Source of the DNA: Afipia felis ATCC 53690
Lineage (GTDB): Bacteria > Pseudomonadota > Alphaproteobacteria > Rhizobiales > Xanthobacteraceae
Direction: 5' to 3'
Assembly (NCBI RefSeq): GCF_000314735.2
Contig: NZ_KB375270.1
Span: 3,602,001-3,666,000 of the forward strand
DNA length: 64,000 nucleotides
Within the stretch, counting starts at the first letter, position 1; each line of letters begins with the position of its first letter. Position numbers and translations under genes: made by a program. Below the pieces are notes generated by a model. It saw only the letters and a list, made by a program, of their open reading frames with translations, was not told the origin of the DNA and made no database searches. Shown piece after piece: positions 8,184 to 17,208 of this stretch.

Positions 8184-9176
8184 ATGAGCAATCAAGATAA
8201 TATTCTGCTTAATGTCGAAGATCTCAGTGTTGCGTTCCGCACCGATCATGGGTCGGCGAACGTGGTGCAGGGCGTGTCTTTCAAGATGCGCCGCGGCGAG
8301 ATCATGGGACTGGTGGGCGAATCCGGGTCGGGAAAGAGCGTTACTGCTCTGGTCATCATGGGTCTCTTGCCGAAGGCCGTTGCGAAGGTCAGTAGCGGTC
8401 GTGTTTTGCTCGACGGGCAGGATCTGACCAAAATGTCGGATCGCGACATGCGCAAGCTGCGCGGCCCGCGGGTCGGAATGATCTTTCAGGAGCCACTCAC
8501 GGCGCTCAATCCAGTTTTTACGGTCGGTTCGCAGATTATCGCCGGCATTCGTGCGCATGAGCCTGTGACTAAGCGGGAAGCCCATGCGCGTGCGGTTCAG
8601 CTGCTTCAGCGCGTCGGCATCCCTGAACCTGCTCAACGCATGGAAGCCTATCCTTTCCAGATGAGCGGCGGCATGCGCCAGCGAGCCATGATCGCAATGG
8701 CGATTGCCTGTTCACCTGACCTTCTGATCGCCGATGAACCTACCACCGCGCTGGATGTCACTATACAGGCGCAGATTCTTGATCTGTTGCGAGAAATCCG
8801 TGACGAGATGGGAATTTCGATCCTGTTCATTACGCACGACCTCGCGATCATTTCCGAGCTCTGCGATTCCGTCGCTGTGTTCTACGCGGGCGAGATGCAG
8901 GAGCGCGGATCGGTCCGGAAAGTCTTCGCAGCACCGCACCACCCCTACACCAGCGGCCTTCTCTCTTGCATTCCGGACGTCGCGCGGGGCGAGCGCCTGA
9001 AAGCCATTGAGGGCCACCCACCGGCGCGGCTAAGCGATGTGCCGGGCTGCCGGTTCGCGCCGCGATGCCCGAACGCAATCGATCTTTGCTCTCAGGTTCA
9101 TCCGTCGATCGAGCGCCTGCCCGATGGCGCGGAGACGCGGTGCTTCCGGTGGAAGGAGATTCAGGCATGCAACTGA
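8184..9176 (+). CDS. Peptide-type ABC transporter ATPase (DppD-like)
   Basis: A 330-residue ATP-binding subunit. Walker A is GESGSGKS at residues 45-52, the signature is MSGGMRQR, and Walker B is [12 protein letters not shown]. The C-terminal oligopeptide-transporter extension has the cysteine cluster [15 protein letters not shown]. It overlaps the next ATPase gene by 10 nt and is part of the importer operon. Confidence 0.9.
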   Translation: MSNQDNILLNVEDLSVAFRTDHGSANVVQGVSFKMRRGEIMGLVGESGSGKSVTALVIMGLLPKAVAKVSSGRVLLDGQDLTKMSDRDMRKLRGPRVGMIFQEPLTALNPVFTVGSQIIAGIRAHEPVTKREAHARAVQLLQRVGIPEPAQRMEAYPFQMSGGMRQRAMIAMAIACSPDLLIADEPTTALDVTIQAQILDLLREIRDEMGISILFITHDLAIISELCDSVAVFYAGEMQERGSVRKVFAAPHHPYTSGLLSCIPDVARGERLKAIEGHPPARLSDVPGCRFAPRCPNAIDLCSQVHPSIERLPDGAETRCFRWKEIQACN

Positions 9177-10150
9177 GCATCCGCCATCTGAAGAAGTCAT
9201 TTATGCTGCCGCAGCGAAACGGTTGGGGCGTGGAGCGCAAATATGTGCACGCGGTCAACGACGTTTCGCTCTCGATCGGCAATGGTGAAAGCTTCGGCAT
9301 TGTCGGCGAGTCCGGTTCGGGAAAATCGACTCTGGCGCGGCTCATTCTTGGACTCGAACAGCCGACGGACGGCAGCATCGAGCTCGATGGACGCGACGTC
9401 GCGAATCTCAGCGACAAGGAGCGCCGGAGCTACTGGAAACGAGTGCAAATTATCTTTCAGGACCCGTTCAGTTCGCTGAACCCGCGGATGCGGATCGGCG
9501 ACATTCTGGCGGAGCCGATCCGCAATTACGATGTGGTGACCGGAGATCTCACCGGGCAGGTTGAGGATCTGCTCAATCTGGTCGGCCTGCCGTCGACCGC
9601 AACGAACCGCTATCCGCATGAGTTGAGTGGCGGGCAACGTCAGCGCGTGGCGATTGCCGCGGCGCTGGCCGTCAAGCCCGACATCCTTCTTGCGGACGAA
9701 GCCGTGTCGGCGCTCGACGTGTCTGTGCAGGCGCAGATCATCAATCTGCTCTCGGACCTGAAGAAACAATTTGGCCTGACTTACATCTTTATCACCCATG
9801 ACCTCAATCTCAGCTCCTATTTCTGCGACCGCGTTGCGGTGCTGTATCTAGGGCAGATCATGGAGGTCTGCGCGTCAGATGTGCTGCTAGGGAGTCCGGC
9901 GCATCCGTATACGCAGGCCTTGATCTCGGCGGTTCCGGCGGTCGATCCGGCTAAGCGCAAGAACCGGACGAAACTGACGGGCGAGATACCAAGCCCCATC
10001 AATCCGCCGAAGGGCTGTCCTTTCCACCCGCGTTGTCCGCTCACGATTGCAAAGTGCAGCGAGGCGCGACCTCCCGTTGTCGATATCGGCGGGGGACATC
10101 TCGCCGCCTGCCACGTCGTCAGCGAACGCCTCGCGCAAGGCGCGATCTAA
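9167..10150 (+). CDS. Peptide-type ABC transporter ATPase (DppF-like)
   Basis: A 327-residue second ATPase. Walker A is GESGSGKST (47-55), the signature is LSGGQRQR, and Walker B reads ILLADEAVSALD with Ala where Pro is usual (DEPVSALD). The C-terminal extension has CPFHPRCPLTIAKC. ATG 9167 is chosen because GGAAGGAGAT precedes it and family homology starts at [12 protein letters not shown]; the longer frame upstream only overlaps the previous gene. Confidence 0.88.
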   Translation: MQLSIRHLKKSFMLPQRNGWGVERKYVHAVNDVSLSIGNGESFGIVGESGSGKSTLARLILGLEQPTDGSIELDGRDVANLSDKERRSYWKRVQIIFQDPFSSLNPRMRIGDILAEPIRNYDVVTGDLTGQVEDLLNLVGLPSTATNRYPHELSGGQRQRVAIAAALAVKPDILLADEAVSALDVSVQAQIINLLSDLKKQFGLTYIFITHDLNLSSYFCDRVAVLYLGQIMEVCASDVLLGSPAHPYTQALISAVPAVDPAKRKNRTKLTGEIPSPINPPKGCPFHPRCPLTIAKCSEARPPVVDIGGGHLAACHVVSERLAQGAI

Positions 10151-10164
10151 AGTACGAGATTATC

Positions 10165-11397
10165 ATGAAGATCAAGAATGCACAGGTCTGGCTGGGCGGC
10201 AACGAACTCAAGCAGGTGGATATCTGTATCGAAGACGAGTACTTTGTCGATCTCGCGGAATTCGATCCCACGACCGAGGTGGTCGATGCGAAGGGGCTGA
10301 CGATTCTTCCCGGCCTCATCAATGCTCATGTCCATTTTTGTCTCGACGGCAGCAACGACAGTGTTCCGCGTCTCGCCGCCGAGCCACATCTTACCACCGC
10401 CTATCGTGCGGCGGCGGCGGCCGAGGCAACGTTGCGCGCGGGAACGACAACGGTGCGTGACGTCGGCTGCTCCGGCCAGATCGGCATCTATCTGAAGAAG
10501 GCCATTGATGCAGGGTTTGTCCGCGGGCCGCGAATGCTCGCCTCGGGCCCATGCATCGTCATGACCGGAGGTCACAACCGTTTCATCGGTGTCGAAGTCG
10601 ACGGTGTTGATGAAGCACGCAAGGTCGCGCGCCAAAATCTGAAAGCGGGTGCCGATTTGATCAAGGTCGTCTCCACCGGCGGTGTGATTACCTCCGGTGT
10701 AGAACCTGAACATGTCCAGCTCAGCGCCGAGGAAATGCAGGCGGCGGTCGATGAAGCGCATAATTGCGGCAAGCATGCTGCCTCTCACGCTCAAGGCGAA
10801 CAAGGCATTGCCAATTCGCTGAAAGCCGGCGTCGACACCATCGAGCATGGAATTTATCTGACGCCCGCGCTGATCGAGACCATGCTGAAGCAGGGTTCGG
10901 CGCTGGTCCCGACCCTCACGCCGATGCGGCGCATCCTGCTCGGGTGCGGCCAGGAGCGGTTGCCCGATTACGCCGTCGAAAAAATGCGCCGGACATCGGA
11001 GCCGTGGCTCGACAGTTTCCGCGCGGCCATTGCGGCGGGCGTTCCCATTGTCGCCGGGACCGATGCCGGTACGCCTGGTAATCCGCACGGTTCTGTCGCG
11101 GTGGAAGTGAAATTCATGGTCGAGGCCGGAATGACAGAGGAACTGGCGCTCAAGAGCGCCACCAGCGTCGCGGCGAAGGCGATCGGCCTTGGCGACAAGG
11201 TAGGACAGATTCGTCCTGGCTTTCACGCCGACCTGATCTTCGTGCGTGGCAACCCGCTCGAGGATATCCGCGCGTTGGATAATCTCTGTGGCGTTATGAA
11301 AGACGGCGAGATGATCTGGTTCAATCCGGATGCGTCTGATGGATCGATCGCGAAGGGCTGGCTGGACGTCGAAGCTTTAGTAGTATCCATCTTGTAG
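10165..11397 (+). CDS. Metal-dependent amidohydrolase (Xaa-Pro/imidazolonepropionase-like)
   Basis: A 410-residue amidohydrolase-superfamily enzyme. Visible metal-site elements are NAHVHFC (HxH), the probable carboxylated lysine in ADLIKVVSTGG, the histidines in HAASHAQG and TIEHGIYL, and the aspartate of GTDAGTPG. This set matches the subgroup of microbial dipeptidases/carboxypeptidases related to prolidase and imidazolonepropionase. It begins 14 nt after the ABC operon and probably acts on the imported solute. ATG 10165 is preferred because the metal-hydrolase N-terminus (MKIKNAQVWLGG) starts there. The substrate is not determined. Confidence 0.85.
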   Translation: MKIKNAQVWLGGNELKQVDICIEDEYFVDLAEFDPTTEVVDAKGLTILPGLINAHVHFCLDGSNDSVPRLAAEPHLTTAYRAAAAAEATLRAGTTTVRDVGCSGQIGIYLKKAIDAGFVRGPRMLASGPCIVMTGGHNRFIGVEVDGVDEARKVARQNLKAGADLIKVVSTGGVITSGVEPEHVQLSAEEMQAAVDEAHNCGKHAASHAQGEQGIANSLKAGVDTIEHGIYLTPALIETMLKQGSALVPTLTPMRRILLGCGQERLPDYAVEKMRRTSEPWLDSFRAAIAAGVPIVAGTDAGTPGNPHGSVAVEVKFMVEAGMTEELALKSATSVAAKAIGLGDKVGQIRPGFHADLIFVRGNPLEDIRALDNLCGVMKDGEMIWFNPDASDGSIAKGWLDVEALVVSIL

Positions 11398-12281
11398 ATT
11401 AGCGGGCCAATTTATACGAAGCGACTTGAGCGCCTAGCCGGCGTCGATAGATCGATCGATGATTTGAAGGGCCTTAGGGAAGGAGTACTCACTCAAGATG
11501 ATCTGAAAGGAATGCAGGCGAGCGTTGTGTTTGCTTCAGCCGAATAAGAGTTCGCTTTGGCCGGGTAGCCTTTGGATGTTTCTTAGTTGGAATGGGTGCA
11601 TGCTTTCGCGTATCAGCACAAATAAGCAATCCGCGCTCAACGCGAAGCTGCCGCGCCTTTGTCTTTCGCGGCTGCAAGGTGATCTGGATCTGCCCCCTTT
11701 GAAGTGGTCCTCCCTGAAGTATATGTTTCGGATGGAGGATAAGATCGATGGTGTGGGAGAGAAATACAGCGGAAGAGATCGTTCCGAAGCTGCGACAGGT
11801 TGATGTGCTGATGACGCAAGGTCGACAGCATTCTCAACAAGAAATCCCTGTTTTCTCTTGTTGCTTCCCTGATCCGTAGAGCCGTAAATTTGCTTCAACA
11901 CAATGAAATTGTTATCTTTTTCGGTAGTCGCTTGATCGGATTTGGGCTGTTCTGATAGAATTCCCTGTTAGTGCCCATATGGCTGTGAATTAGGGCTTAG
12001 AGACTGGTTCGAATAGGACTGTCGCGTCCACCATCTTTTTCAAGATGTTAGCCGGTTGGGGCCATTCGCCCGTCGGGGCGATTTCCACTCGGCCTCCACG
12101 CCGGAACGGCGCAAATATCCCATGCGGATAAGCTGTCATTATCCGGCACACGGCTTCCCCACGTTACTCCGAAGATAACGCTGATGGGCGCACAACCGTT
12201 GACATTGCCCGCTGCAATCATCCCGGACGAGCGCAATCTTCTTTGCAGTGCCCGTGCGGCTGTGCCCCGCATCTACGGATT
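11398..12281. other. Decayed gene-poor region
   Basis: About 880 bp without a convincing gene and with lower GC than its flanks. Short open frames on both strands have no recognisable family. A 43-residue frame ends at 11545-11547 (DDLKGLREGVLTQDDLKGMQ) and may be a gene relic. An IS3-like fragment is annotated separately. The segment 12010-12042 has a GGTTCGAAT...CCACCA look that resembles a tRNA/tmRNA 3' end, but the arms do not pair. Confidence 0.5.
11748..11836 (+). mobile_element. IS3-family transposase OrfA N-terminal remnant
   Basis: The frame from ATG 11748 reads MVWERNTAEEIVPKLRQ then VDVLMTQGRQ, matching the N-terminus of IS3-family OrfA helix-turn-helix proteins (form: KxxxEEIVAKLRQVDVL). 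It breaks off after about 28 residues. The preceding sequence TTGAAGTGGTCCTCCCTGA (from about 11699) could be an eroded terminal inverted repeat. No OrfB or right end is seen. Confidence 0.5.
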
Positions 12282-12947
12282 TTATTTGTCGTCTGGCGAA
12301 TTGTTTTTCGCGCGCTGCTGCGCCGAAAGATAAGCGATGGGCAGATGCCAGCCGTGTCTGATGGCCATATAGCGTAATCCCAGGCACAAAGTTCCGCCGA
12401 CGATAGCAGAGGTGCCGTAAGGAAGGCCAAGCATGTGGCCGATGACAACAACCCCAGCGGCGGCGAGAGCCGCAACGGCATAAAGATCGGAGCGTAAAAC
12501 CTGAGGGATTTCCATCAGAAGGAGATCACGTGTCATGCCGCCGCCGATACCTGTCAACATTCCGAGGAGTGCTGACATAACAGGGCTCAGTCCAAATGAG
12601 ATCGCCTTTTGCGCTCCTGCGACAGCAAAGAAAGAGAGCCCGATCGCATCAAACAATAGCACTGGCGTACGAAGGCGGTCGACGCCGGAATAGAGGAAGA
12701 AGGTAATAAGCCCGGCCAGAACTGACACGAGCAAATATGGGCTAGCAGTCAAGGCGGCTGGCGGCACAGCGCCGATCAGCACATCGCGCGTGATGCCGCC
12801 GAAATTTCCCGCGACGAAAGACAGAACGAGAATGCCAAAAATATCCAAACGGCGATTGACCGCGGCGACTGCCCCACTGATCGCGAAAACGAACGTGCCT
12901 CCAAGATCAAGAATGTGAACGAAAGTCTCAATCGTGATCATCAACAT
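12282..12947 (-). CDS. TRIC/UPF0126 (YadS-like) membrane protein
   Basis: A 221-residue membrane protein built of two related three-helix halves. Each half carries the family motif: NFGGITRDVLIG in the first and GIGGGMTRDLLLMEIP in the second. Prokaryotic members are homologous to trimeric intracellular cation channels; some are annotated as glycine transporters. It stands alone with no operon partner. The start could be ATG 12947 or the nearby in-frame ATG at 12941. Confidence 0.85.
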   Translation of the reverse strand: MLMITIETFVHILDLGGTFVFAISGAVAAVNRRLDIFGILVLSFVAGNFGGITRDVLIGAVPPAALTASPYLLVSVLAGLITFFLYSGVDRLRTPVLLFDAIGLSFFAVAGAQKAISFGLSPVMSALLGMLTGIGGGMTRDLLLMEIPQVLRSDLYAVAALAAAGVVVIGHMLGLPYGTSAIVGGTLCLGLRYMAIRHGWHLPIAYLSAQQRAKNNSPDDK

Positions 12948-13061
12948 CCTGTCGGGAAAGGCTTAACGAGACGAGCCAAAGGCAGGCGCTCCGGCAAACC
13001 AATGGATATGCAGCCTCGGTACAAGCTTACAAACAATGTAATCCCAAAGCATCCCTCGGCG

Positions 13062-14324
13062 TTAGTTCGGCCGAAGCCACGCCAGTGCGCCCACAACGAG
13101 CGCCTCAACTCCGGTCTCCAGGGTAGGGTGCAAGACTGGCGCGAATTTCGGGCTGTGATTGACCGGAAGCTCGTTCAGTTGGCCTGCGGCTTTGGCCTTG
13201 GCGTAGACTTGAGGATCGTTGCCGCCCACGAACCAGAAGACGGATGGCACCTGCCAGGCGGTGCCGAAGCAGCCGAAGTCCTCGCTGGCTGGGGCAGGTC
13301 CGGTATGTTTGACCCGTTCAGGTGAGAAATAGCCGCGAAACGCTTCAGCGATGCGATTGCTCGCGGCTTCGTCGTTGACGTTGAGCGGGTAACGGTCGAG
13401 CGGCGTGATTTCGGGCTTTCGTGGCGCACCCGATGCTTCAGCCTCGGCATTGACGATCCGTTCGATCGCCGCAAGCACATGCTTGCGCACACCGGCATCG
13501 AATGTTCTCACATTGAGCTTGATAATGGCTTCATCGGGAATGACGTTCTCTTTTGTGCCTGCTTGAAGCACGCCGACGGTAATTACTGCCGCGTCGGCTG
13601 CTGCAACTTCGCGGGAGACGACGGTCTGGAGTCGCAACACCACGGACGCCGCCATTACGACCGGATCGATGCTTGCTTGCGGCATGGAGCCATGGGCGCC
13701 GCGACCGAACAGGCGGATTTGCAGGCTGTCCGCTGCAGACGTGATCGGTCCAGCGCTTCCGGCGAGGGTCCCTGCGGGACCGACCATGACGTGCTGGCCG
13801 AGCACGACTTCAGGCATCGGGAAGCGCTGCAGCAGGCCGTCGTTGATCATGGCCTGGGCGCCTTGCGCAGTTTCTTCGCCGGGCTGGAAGAGGGCCATCA
13901 ACGTGCCTTGCCAAGCATTCCGAGTCTGCGAGAGCAATGTGGCCGCGCCCACCAGCCAGGCGACGTGCATATCATGCCCGCACATATGCCCGACCGCGAC
14001 GGTGTTTCCCTCGGCGTCTGTCGCGGAAACTCTGCTGGCATAGTCGAGGCCGGTGTTCTCGGCGATCGGTAATGCATCCATGTCGGCGCGCAGCATCACG
14101 GTTGGCCCCTCGCCATTCCGGAGCAAGCCGACCACGCCTGTTTTGCCGACACCAGTTGTCACTTCAAAGCCAGCTTTGCGCAGCCGGTCTGCGGCGATGC
14201 TCGCCGTTCGTATCTCCTGCATCGACAATTCGGGATGGGAGTGGACGTCTTTGTAGAGTGCCTCCAGATCGGGGAGCAGCTTGTTCAGATTCGACAGAAC
14301 GATGGATGCGGTACCTTGAGCCAT
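13062..14324 (-). CDS. M20-family amidohydrolase (hippurate hydrolase type)
   Basis: A 420-residue di-metal peptidase M20D enzyme that removes acyl groups from amino acids such as hippurate or N-acetyl amino acids. Metal-site motifs are GHMCGHDMHVA (Cys, His), RADMDALPI, FQPGEETAQGA with the catalytic glutamates, and a C-terminal histidine in NHSPKF. Its lid domain is of normal length. It is monocistronic, with about 440 nt upstream before the next (divergent) gene. Substrate specificity cannot be read from sequence. Confidence 0.88.
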   Translation of the reverse strand: MAQGTASIVLSNLNKLLPDLEALYKDVHSHPELSMQEIRTASIAADRLRKAGFEVTTGVGKTGVVGLLRNGEGPTVMLRADMDALPIAENTGLDYASRVSATDAEGNTVAVGHMCGHDMHVAWLVGAATLLSQTRNAWQGTLMALFQPGEETAQGAQAMINDGLLQRFPMPEVVLGQHVMVGPAGTLAGSAGPITSAADSLQIRLFGRGAHGSMPQASIDPVVMAASVVLRLQTVVSREVAAADAAVITVGVLQAGTKENVIPDEAIIKLNVRTFDAGVRKHVLAAIERIVNAEAEASGAPRKPEITPLDRYPLNVNDEAASNRIAEAFRGYFSPERVKHTGPAPASEDFGCFGTAWQVPSVFWFVGGNDPQVYAKAKAAGQLNELPVNHSPKFAPVLHPTLETGVEALVVGALAWLRPN

Positions 14325-14705
14325 GATGATCTGCTCCCGCTTGCGTAACCAGATAGGGGAACTCGGCTCGTTACAAAAAGTTCTTTTGCCCGCTGGTGGC
14401 GTGAGTCTTGTGGCAGGCGGGATTGTCGTGCCCGCTTCTGCGGCCCGCGGGGCTGTTCAGTGCTGCACCATCGGTTGCGGGTGACATTGGACTGGTGCCC
14501 CAGAAAAGGGACCTGACTATGTGAGCGCGGAAGCCCAGGCGATGGTATTTGCCGGCGTTGGCCCTGCCCCACACGACGAGATTCTTTCGCCATATACGCC
14601 GCTGCTAAGAGCGCATCCGGGGAACGGACATCGCTCCAGGCCTCTCGTATTTCATATTCCGGATTGCTGCCGCAGATTTTACTGCAACCGCGAATGCGGG
14701 ACGGC
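14325..14705. other. Intergenic region without recognisable gene
   Basis: Open frames here, including a 147-codon one on the minus strand, have no recognisable motif, and codon bias does not favour any of them. I see only the promoter and operator at the right-hand end, annotated separately. Confidence 0.5.
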
Positions 14706-14735
14706 TTGACAATCAGAATAGCTACCAATTATCGT
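14706..14735 (+). promoter_or_regulatory. Sigma-70 promoter of the DJ-1/ABC operon
   Basis: TTGACA (14706-14711), an 18-nt spacer, then TATCGT (14730-14735). The layout, with a palindromic operator starting one base later, matches the promoter at 18235. Confidence 0.5.
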
Positions 14736-14736
14736 A

Positions 14737-14759
14737 CTCATACGTATGACACGTATGAG
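14737..14759 (+). promoter_or_regulatory. GntR-type operator, copy 1
   Basis: A 23-bp inverted element with ends CTCATACGTATG and ACGTATGAG. It overlaps the expected transcription start of the DJ-1/transporter operon. It is nearly identical to the element at 18268-18290, and both are candidates for binding by the GntR protein encoded at 20986. Confidence 0.65.
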
Positions 14760-14767
14760 AGATAATC

Positions 14768-15298
14768 ATGACACCCAGCTCGTCGACTTGCGACGTGGGC
14801 TTGTTCATTGAGAACGTCCACAACGATCATGAAGTCTGGTACCCGATTTACCGGCTCCGCGAAGCGGGGATGAAAGTTACGGTCATCGGTCCGGAGCGAA
14901 AGGACTATGTTTCCAAGCTCGGCCAGGTTCTGCCTGCAGATATCGCCGCGAAAGATGCGGTTGCCACTCTTTACGATGCACTGATTATTCCGGGCGGATA
15001 TGCGCCGGACATGATGCGTCTTTGTCCGGAGATGATCGCCCTTACGGCGAAGCACCACCAGCACGGCAAGCCAATTGCCGCCATCTGCCACGGCAGTTGG
15101 CTTCTGGCGTCCGCGAACATCATTCGGGGCAAGCGTGTGACGGGTGCGCCGTCTATCAAGGATGATCTCGTCAATGCCGGTGGCCAGTTCGAGGACGCCG
15201 AAGTCGTGGTTGATGGATCGATCATTACGTCCCGCAAACCGGCGGACTTGCCCGCTTTCTGTCGCGAAATTCTGCGGCTGCTTCAGCCGGGACTCTGA
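14768..15298 (+). CDS. DJ-1/PfpI-family protein
   Basis: A 176-residue class I glutamine-amidotransferase-like protein. The nucleophile elbow is AAICHGSWLL with C107 and an adjacent H108, as in PfpI proteases and DJ-1 chaperones/hydratases. The N-terminus (FIENVHNDHEVWYPIYRL) is typical of the PfpI branch used in small-molecule catabolism, for example isocyanide hydratase relatives. It is the first gene behind the shared operator and precedes ABC transporter genes, so it probably acts on the same substrate pathway. Its chemistry is unknown. Confidence 0.85.
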   Translation: MTPSSSTCDVGLFIENVHNDHEVWYPIYRLREAGMKVTVIGPERKDYVSKLGQVLPADIAAKDAVATLYDALIIPGGYAPDMMRLCPEMIALTAKHHQHGKPIAAICHGSWLLASANIIRGKRVTGAPSIKDDLVNAGGQFEDAEVVVDGSIITSRKPADLPAFCREILRLLQPGL

Positions 15299-15319
15299 AA
15301 GCAGATACCTAACTAAAAA

Positions 15320-15337
15320 ACGGCCGGTTACGGCCGT
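15320..15337. terminator. Short GC hairpin
   Basis: ACGGCCG (15320-15326) and CGGCCGT (15331-15337) with loop GTTA, preceded by A6 and followed by AT-rich sequence. On the minus strand it has the form stem plus T-run. It lies between the DJ-1 and binding-protein genes and may act as an attenuator. Confidence 0.4.
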
Positions 15338-15361
15338 CATAAAATTTGAGGGGAGGGATAA

Positions 15362-16366
15362 ATGAAAAAGCTACTAGCGTATATCTTTGCCTTGATCGCC
15401 ACAGTCACCTCATTTCTTCCAAGTAGTCCTGCTCGAGCGGAAGTAAGTGAAGTGCGGCTCGCACAACAATTCGGAATCAACTATCTGCCGCTTACCATCA
15501 TGCGGACCGAAAATCTGATCGAGAAACACGCAGCCGCGTTGGGTCTGGGTAAGATTAAGGTCACGTGGCTGAAGTTCGGTGGAAGCAACTCCATCAACGA
15601 TGCCCTTCTCTCCGGCCAGCTCGATTTCGGCTCTGGCGGCGTTGCTCCGCTTTTGACGGTCTGGGACAAGACAAAAGGCATTTTCGATGTGCGCGGCGTC
15701 GCCGCACTTGGCTCAATGCCGTTCTACCTGAACTCTAGTAATCCCAACGTCAAAACCCTCGCTGACTTCACCAGTAAAGACAAGATCGCGTTGCCGGCGG
15801 TCGAAGTTTCGATTCAGGCGGTTGTTCTTCAAATGGCTGCCGCAAAGGCATTCGGCATGGCGAACTACAAAAAGCTCGATCGGCTCACTGTGGGGATGAA
15901 GCATCCTGATGCCATGGCGGCGCTGCTCTCCGGCACTGAAGTCACCGCGCACTTTGCTAATTCACCGTTTCAGTAACAGGAGCTGCAGAATCCGGCGGTT
16001 CATCGTGTCCTGAGTTCGTACGAAGTGCTCGGCGAACCCACGACTCTGAATTCCGTCTATACGACCAAAAAATTTCACGACAACAATCCCAAGACCTATC
16101 AGGCGGTCCTCAATGCGCTGAAAGAAGCCATGCAATTTATAAATGACGACAAGGCGCGCGCAGCCAAAATCTACGTCGAAAGTGAGAAAAGCAAACTGTC
16201 GGCAGAATTCGTTCAGAAGATTTTGGAAGATCCGGATTTTATCGTCACGAGCGAGCCGAAGGGGATCATGAAGTACGCGGAATTCATGCATGCCGCGAAG
16301 AAAATGAAGAACCTGCCAAAGAGTGCGAAGGATATCTACTTTCCCGAACTCTATCAGGGCAAGTGA
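15362..16366 (+). pseudogene. ABC substrate-binding protein (NMT1/TauA type) broken by a nonsense codon
   Basis: The signal peptide and first 204 codons are normal (MKKLLAYIFALIATVTSF...). TAA at 15974-15976 then interrupts the frame after NSPFQ. The same frame continues without further damage to a stop at 16366, giving about 334 codons in all. The paralogue at 26088 has SPYQEAELKHPGVHRVF where this reads SPFQ-stop-QELQNPAVHRVL, so a single G-to-T change of a GAA codon explains the break. The mutation looks recent, or it could be a base-calling error. If real, the intact paralogue probably serves the importer. Confidence 0.75.
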
Positions 16367-16440
16367 ACAGGTTCGGGTAAAATTAAGGCCACCCAAAAAA
16401 CAGATCTGCGCAATCAGCGGACGTAAGGGAGGAGGGACCG

Positions 16441-17208
16441 ATGACGACAGCGCCACTATTGGAAGTCAAGGGCGTCACGTTGCAGTACAAGACGCCGAGT
16501 TACCTTATCACTGCGACCTACCGGGTCGATTTCAGCGTTTTTCAGGGCGATCGTTTCATTTTGCTGGGGCCTTCGGGCTGCGGCAAGTCGACGTTGCTGA
16601 AGGCCGTCGGCGGCTACATGACGCCGACTGAAGGTGAGATGAAGCTCAAGAGCAATGTGATCCGTCATCCCGGCCCTGACCGAATGATGGTGTTTCAGGA
16701 GTTCGATCAGCTGCTGCCCTGGAAGAGCGTCAAGGAAAACGTGATGTTTCCCTTGCAGTGCACCAACAAGCTCGGCGTCCGCGAGGCCGAAGAAAAGGCC
16801 ATGCACTATATCCGCAAGGTCAACCTGGAGAAGTTCGCGGAGAGCTACCCGCATATGCTCTCGGGCGGCATGAAGCAGCGCGTGGCAATCGCACGCGGCA
16901 TGGCGATGGAGCCGGATATTCTCCTGATGGACGAGCCGTTCGCCGCACTCGACGCGCTGACGCGCCGCAAGATGCAGGACGAGCTGATGATGTTGTGGGA
17001 CGAAACTCGTTTCACCGTTCTGTTTGTCACACACTCCATTCCCGAGGCGATCAAGATCGGCAACCGCATCCTGCTGCTGTCGCCGCATCCGGGGCAGGTG
17101 AAAGCCGAATTGAACGGCGGCGTGCAAGGCGAGGAAGCCGCCGAACTCGAAAAACGAATTCAGGCCATGCTGTTTGCCGACACCATCGAGGAGGCCGAAA
17201 ATGTCTGA
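16441..17208 (+). CDS. ABC transporter ATPase, taurine/nitrate type
   Basis: A 255-residue ATPase of the SsuB/TauB/NrtD class. Walker A is GPSGCGKST, the signature is LSGGMKQRVAIARG, and Walker B is ILLMDEPFAALD. The start has GGGAGGAGGG upstream. It overlaps the permease gene by 8 nt. With the permease and an NMT1-type binding protein it forms an importer for an unidentified small anion or ring compound used by the surrounding catabolic genes. Confidence 0.9.
   Translation: MTTAPLLEVKGVTLQYKTPSYLITATYRVDFSVFQGDRFILLGPSGCGKSTLLKAVGGYMTPTEGEMKLKSNVIRHPGPDRMMVFQEFDQLLPWKSVKENVMFPLQCTNKLGVREAEEKAMHYIRKVNLEKFAESYPHMLSGGMKQRVAIARGMAMEPDILLMDEPFAALDALTRRKMQDELMMLWDETRFTVLFVTHSIPEAIKIGNRILLLSPHPGQVKAELNGGVQGEEAAELEKRIQAMLFADTIEEAENV

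Noticed and set aside
12008..12046. GGTTCGAAT followed by TCCACCA, like a tRNA or tmRNA 3' end and possible integration site
   Set aside because: The T-stem does not pair and no acceptor or anticodon arms are found upstream, so it is not an RNA gene; an eroded attachment site cannot be shown.
14285..14728. 147-codon minus-strand open frame upstream of the M20 gene
   Set aside because: No recognisable motif and poor codon bias; it overlaps the promoter and operator of the DJ-1 operon.
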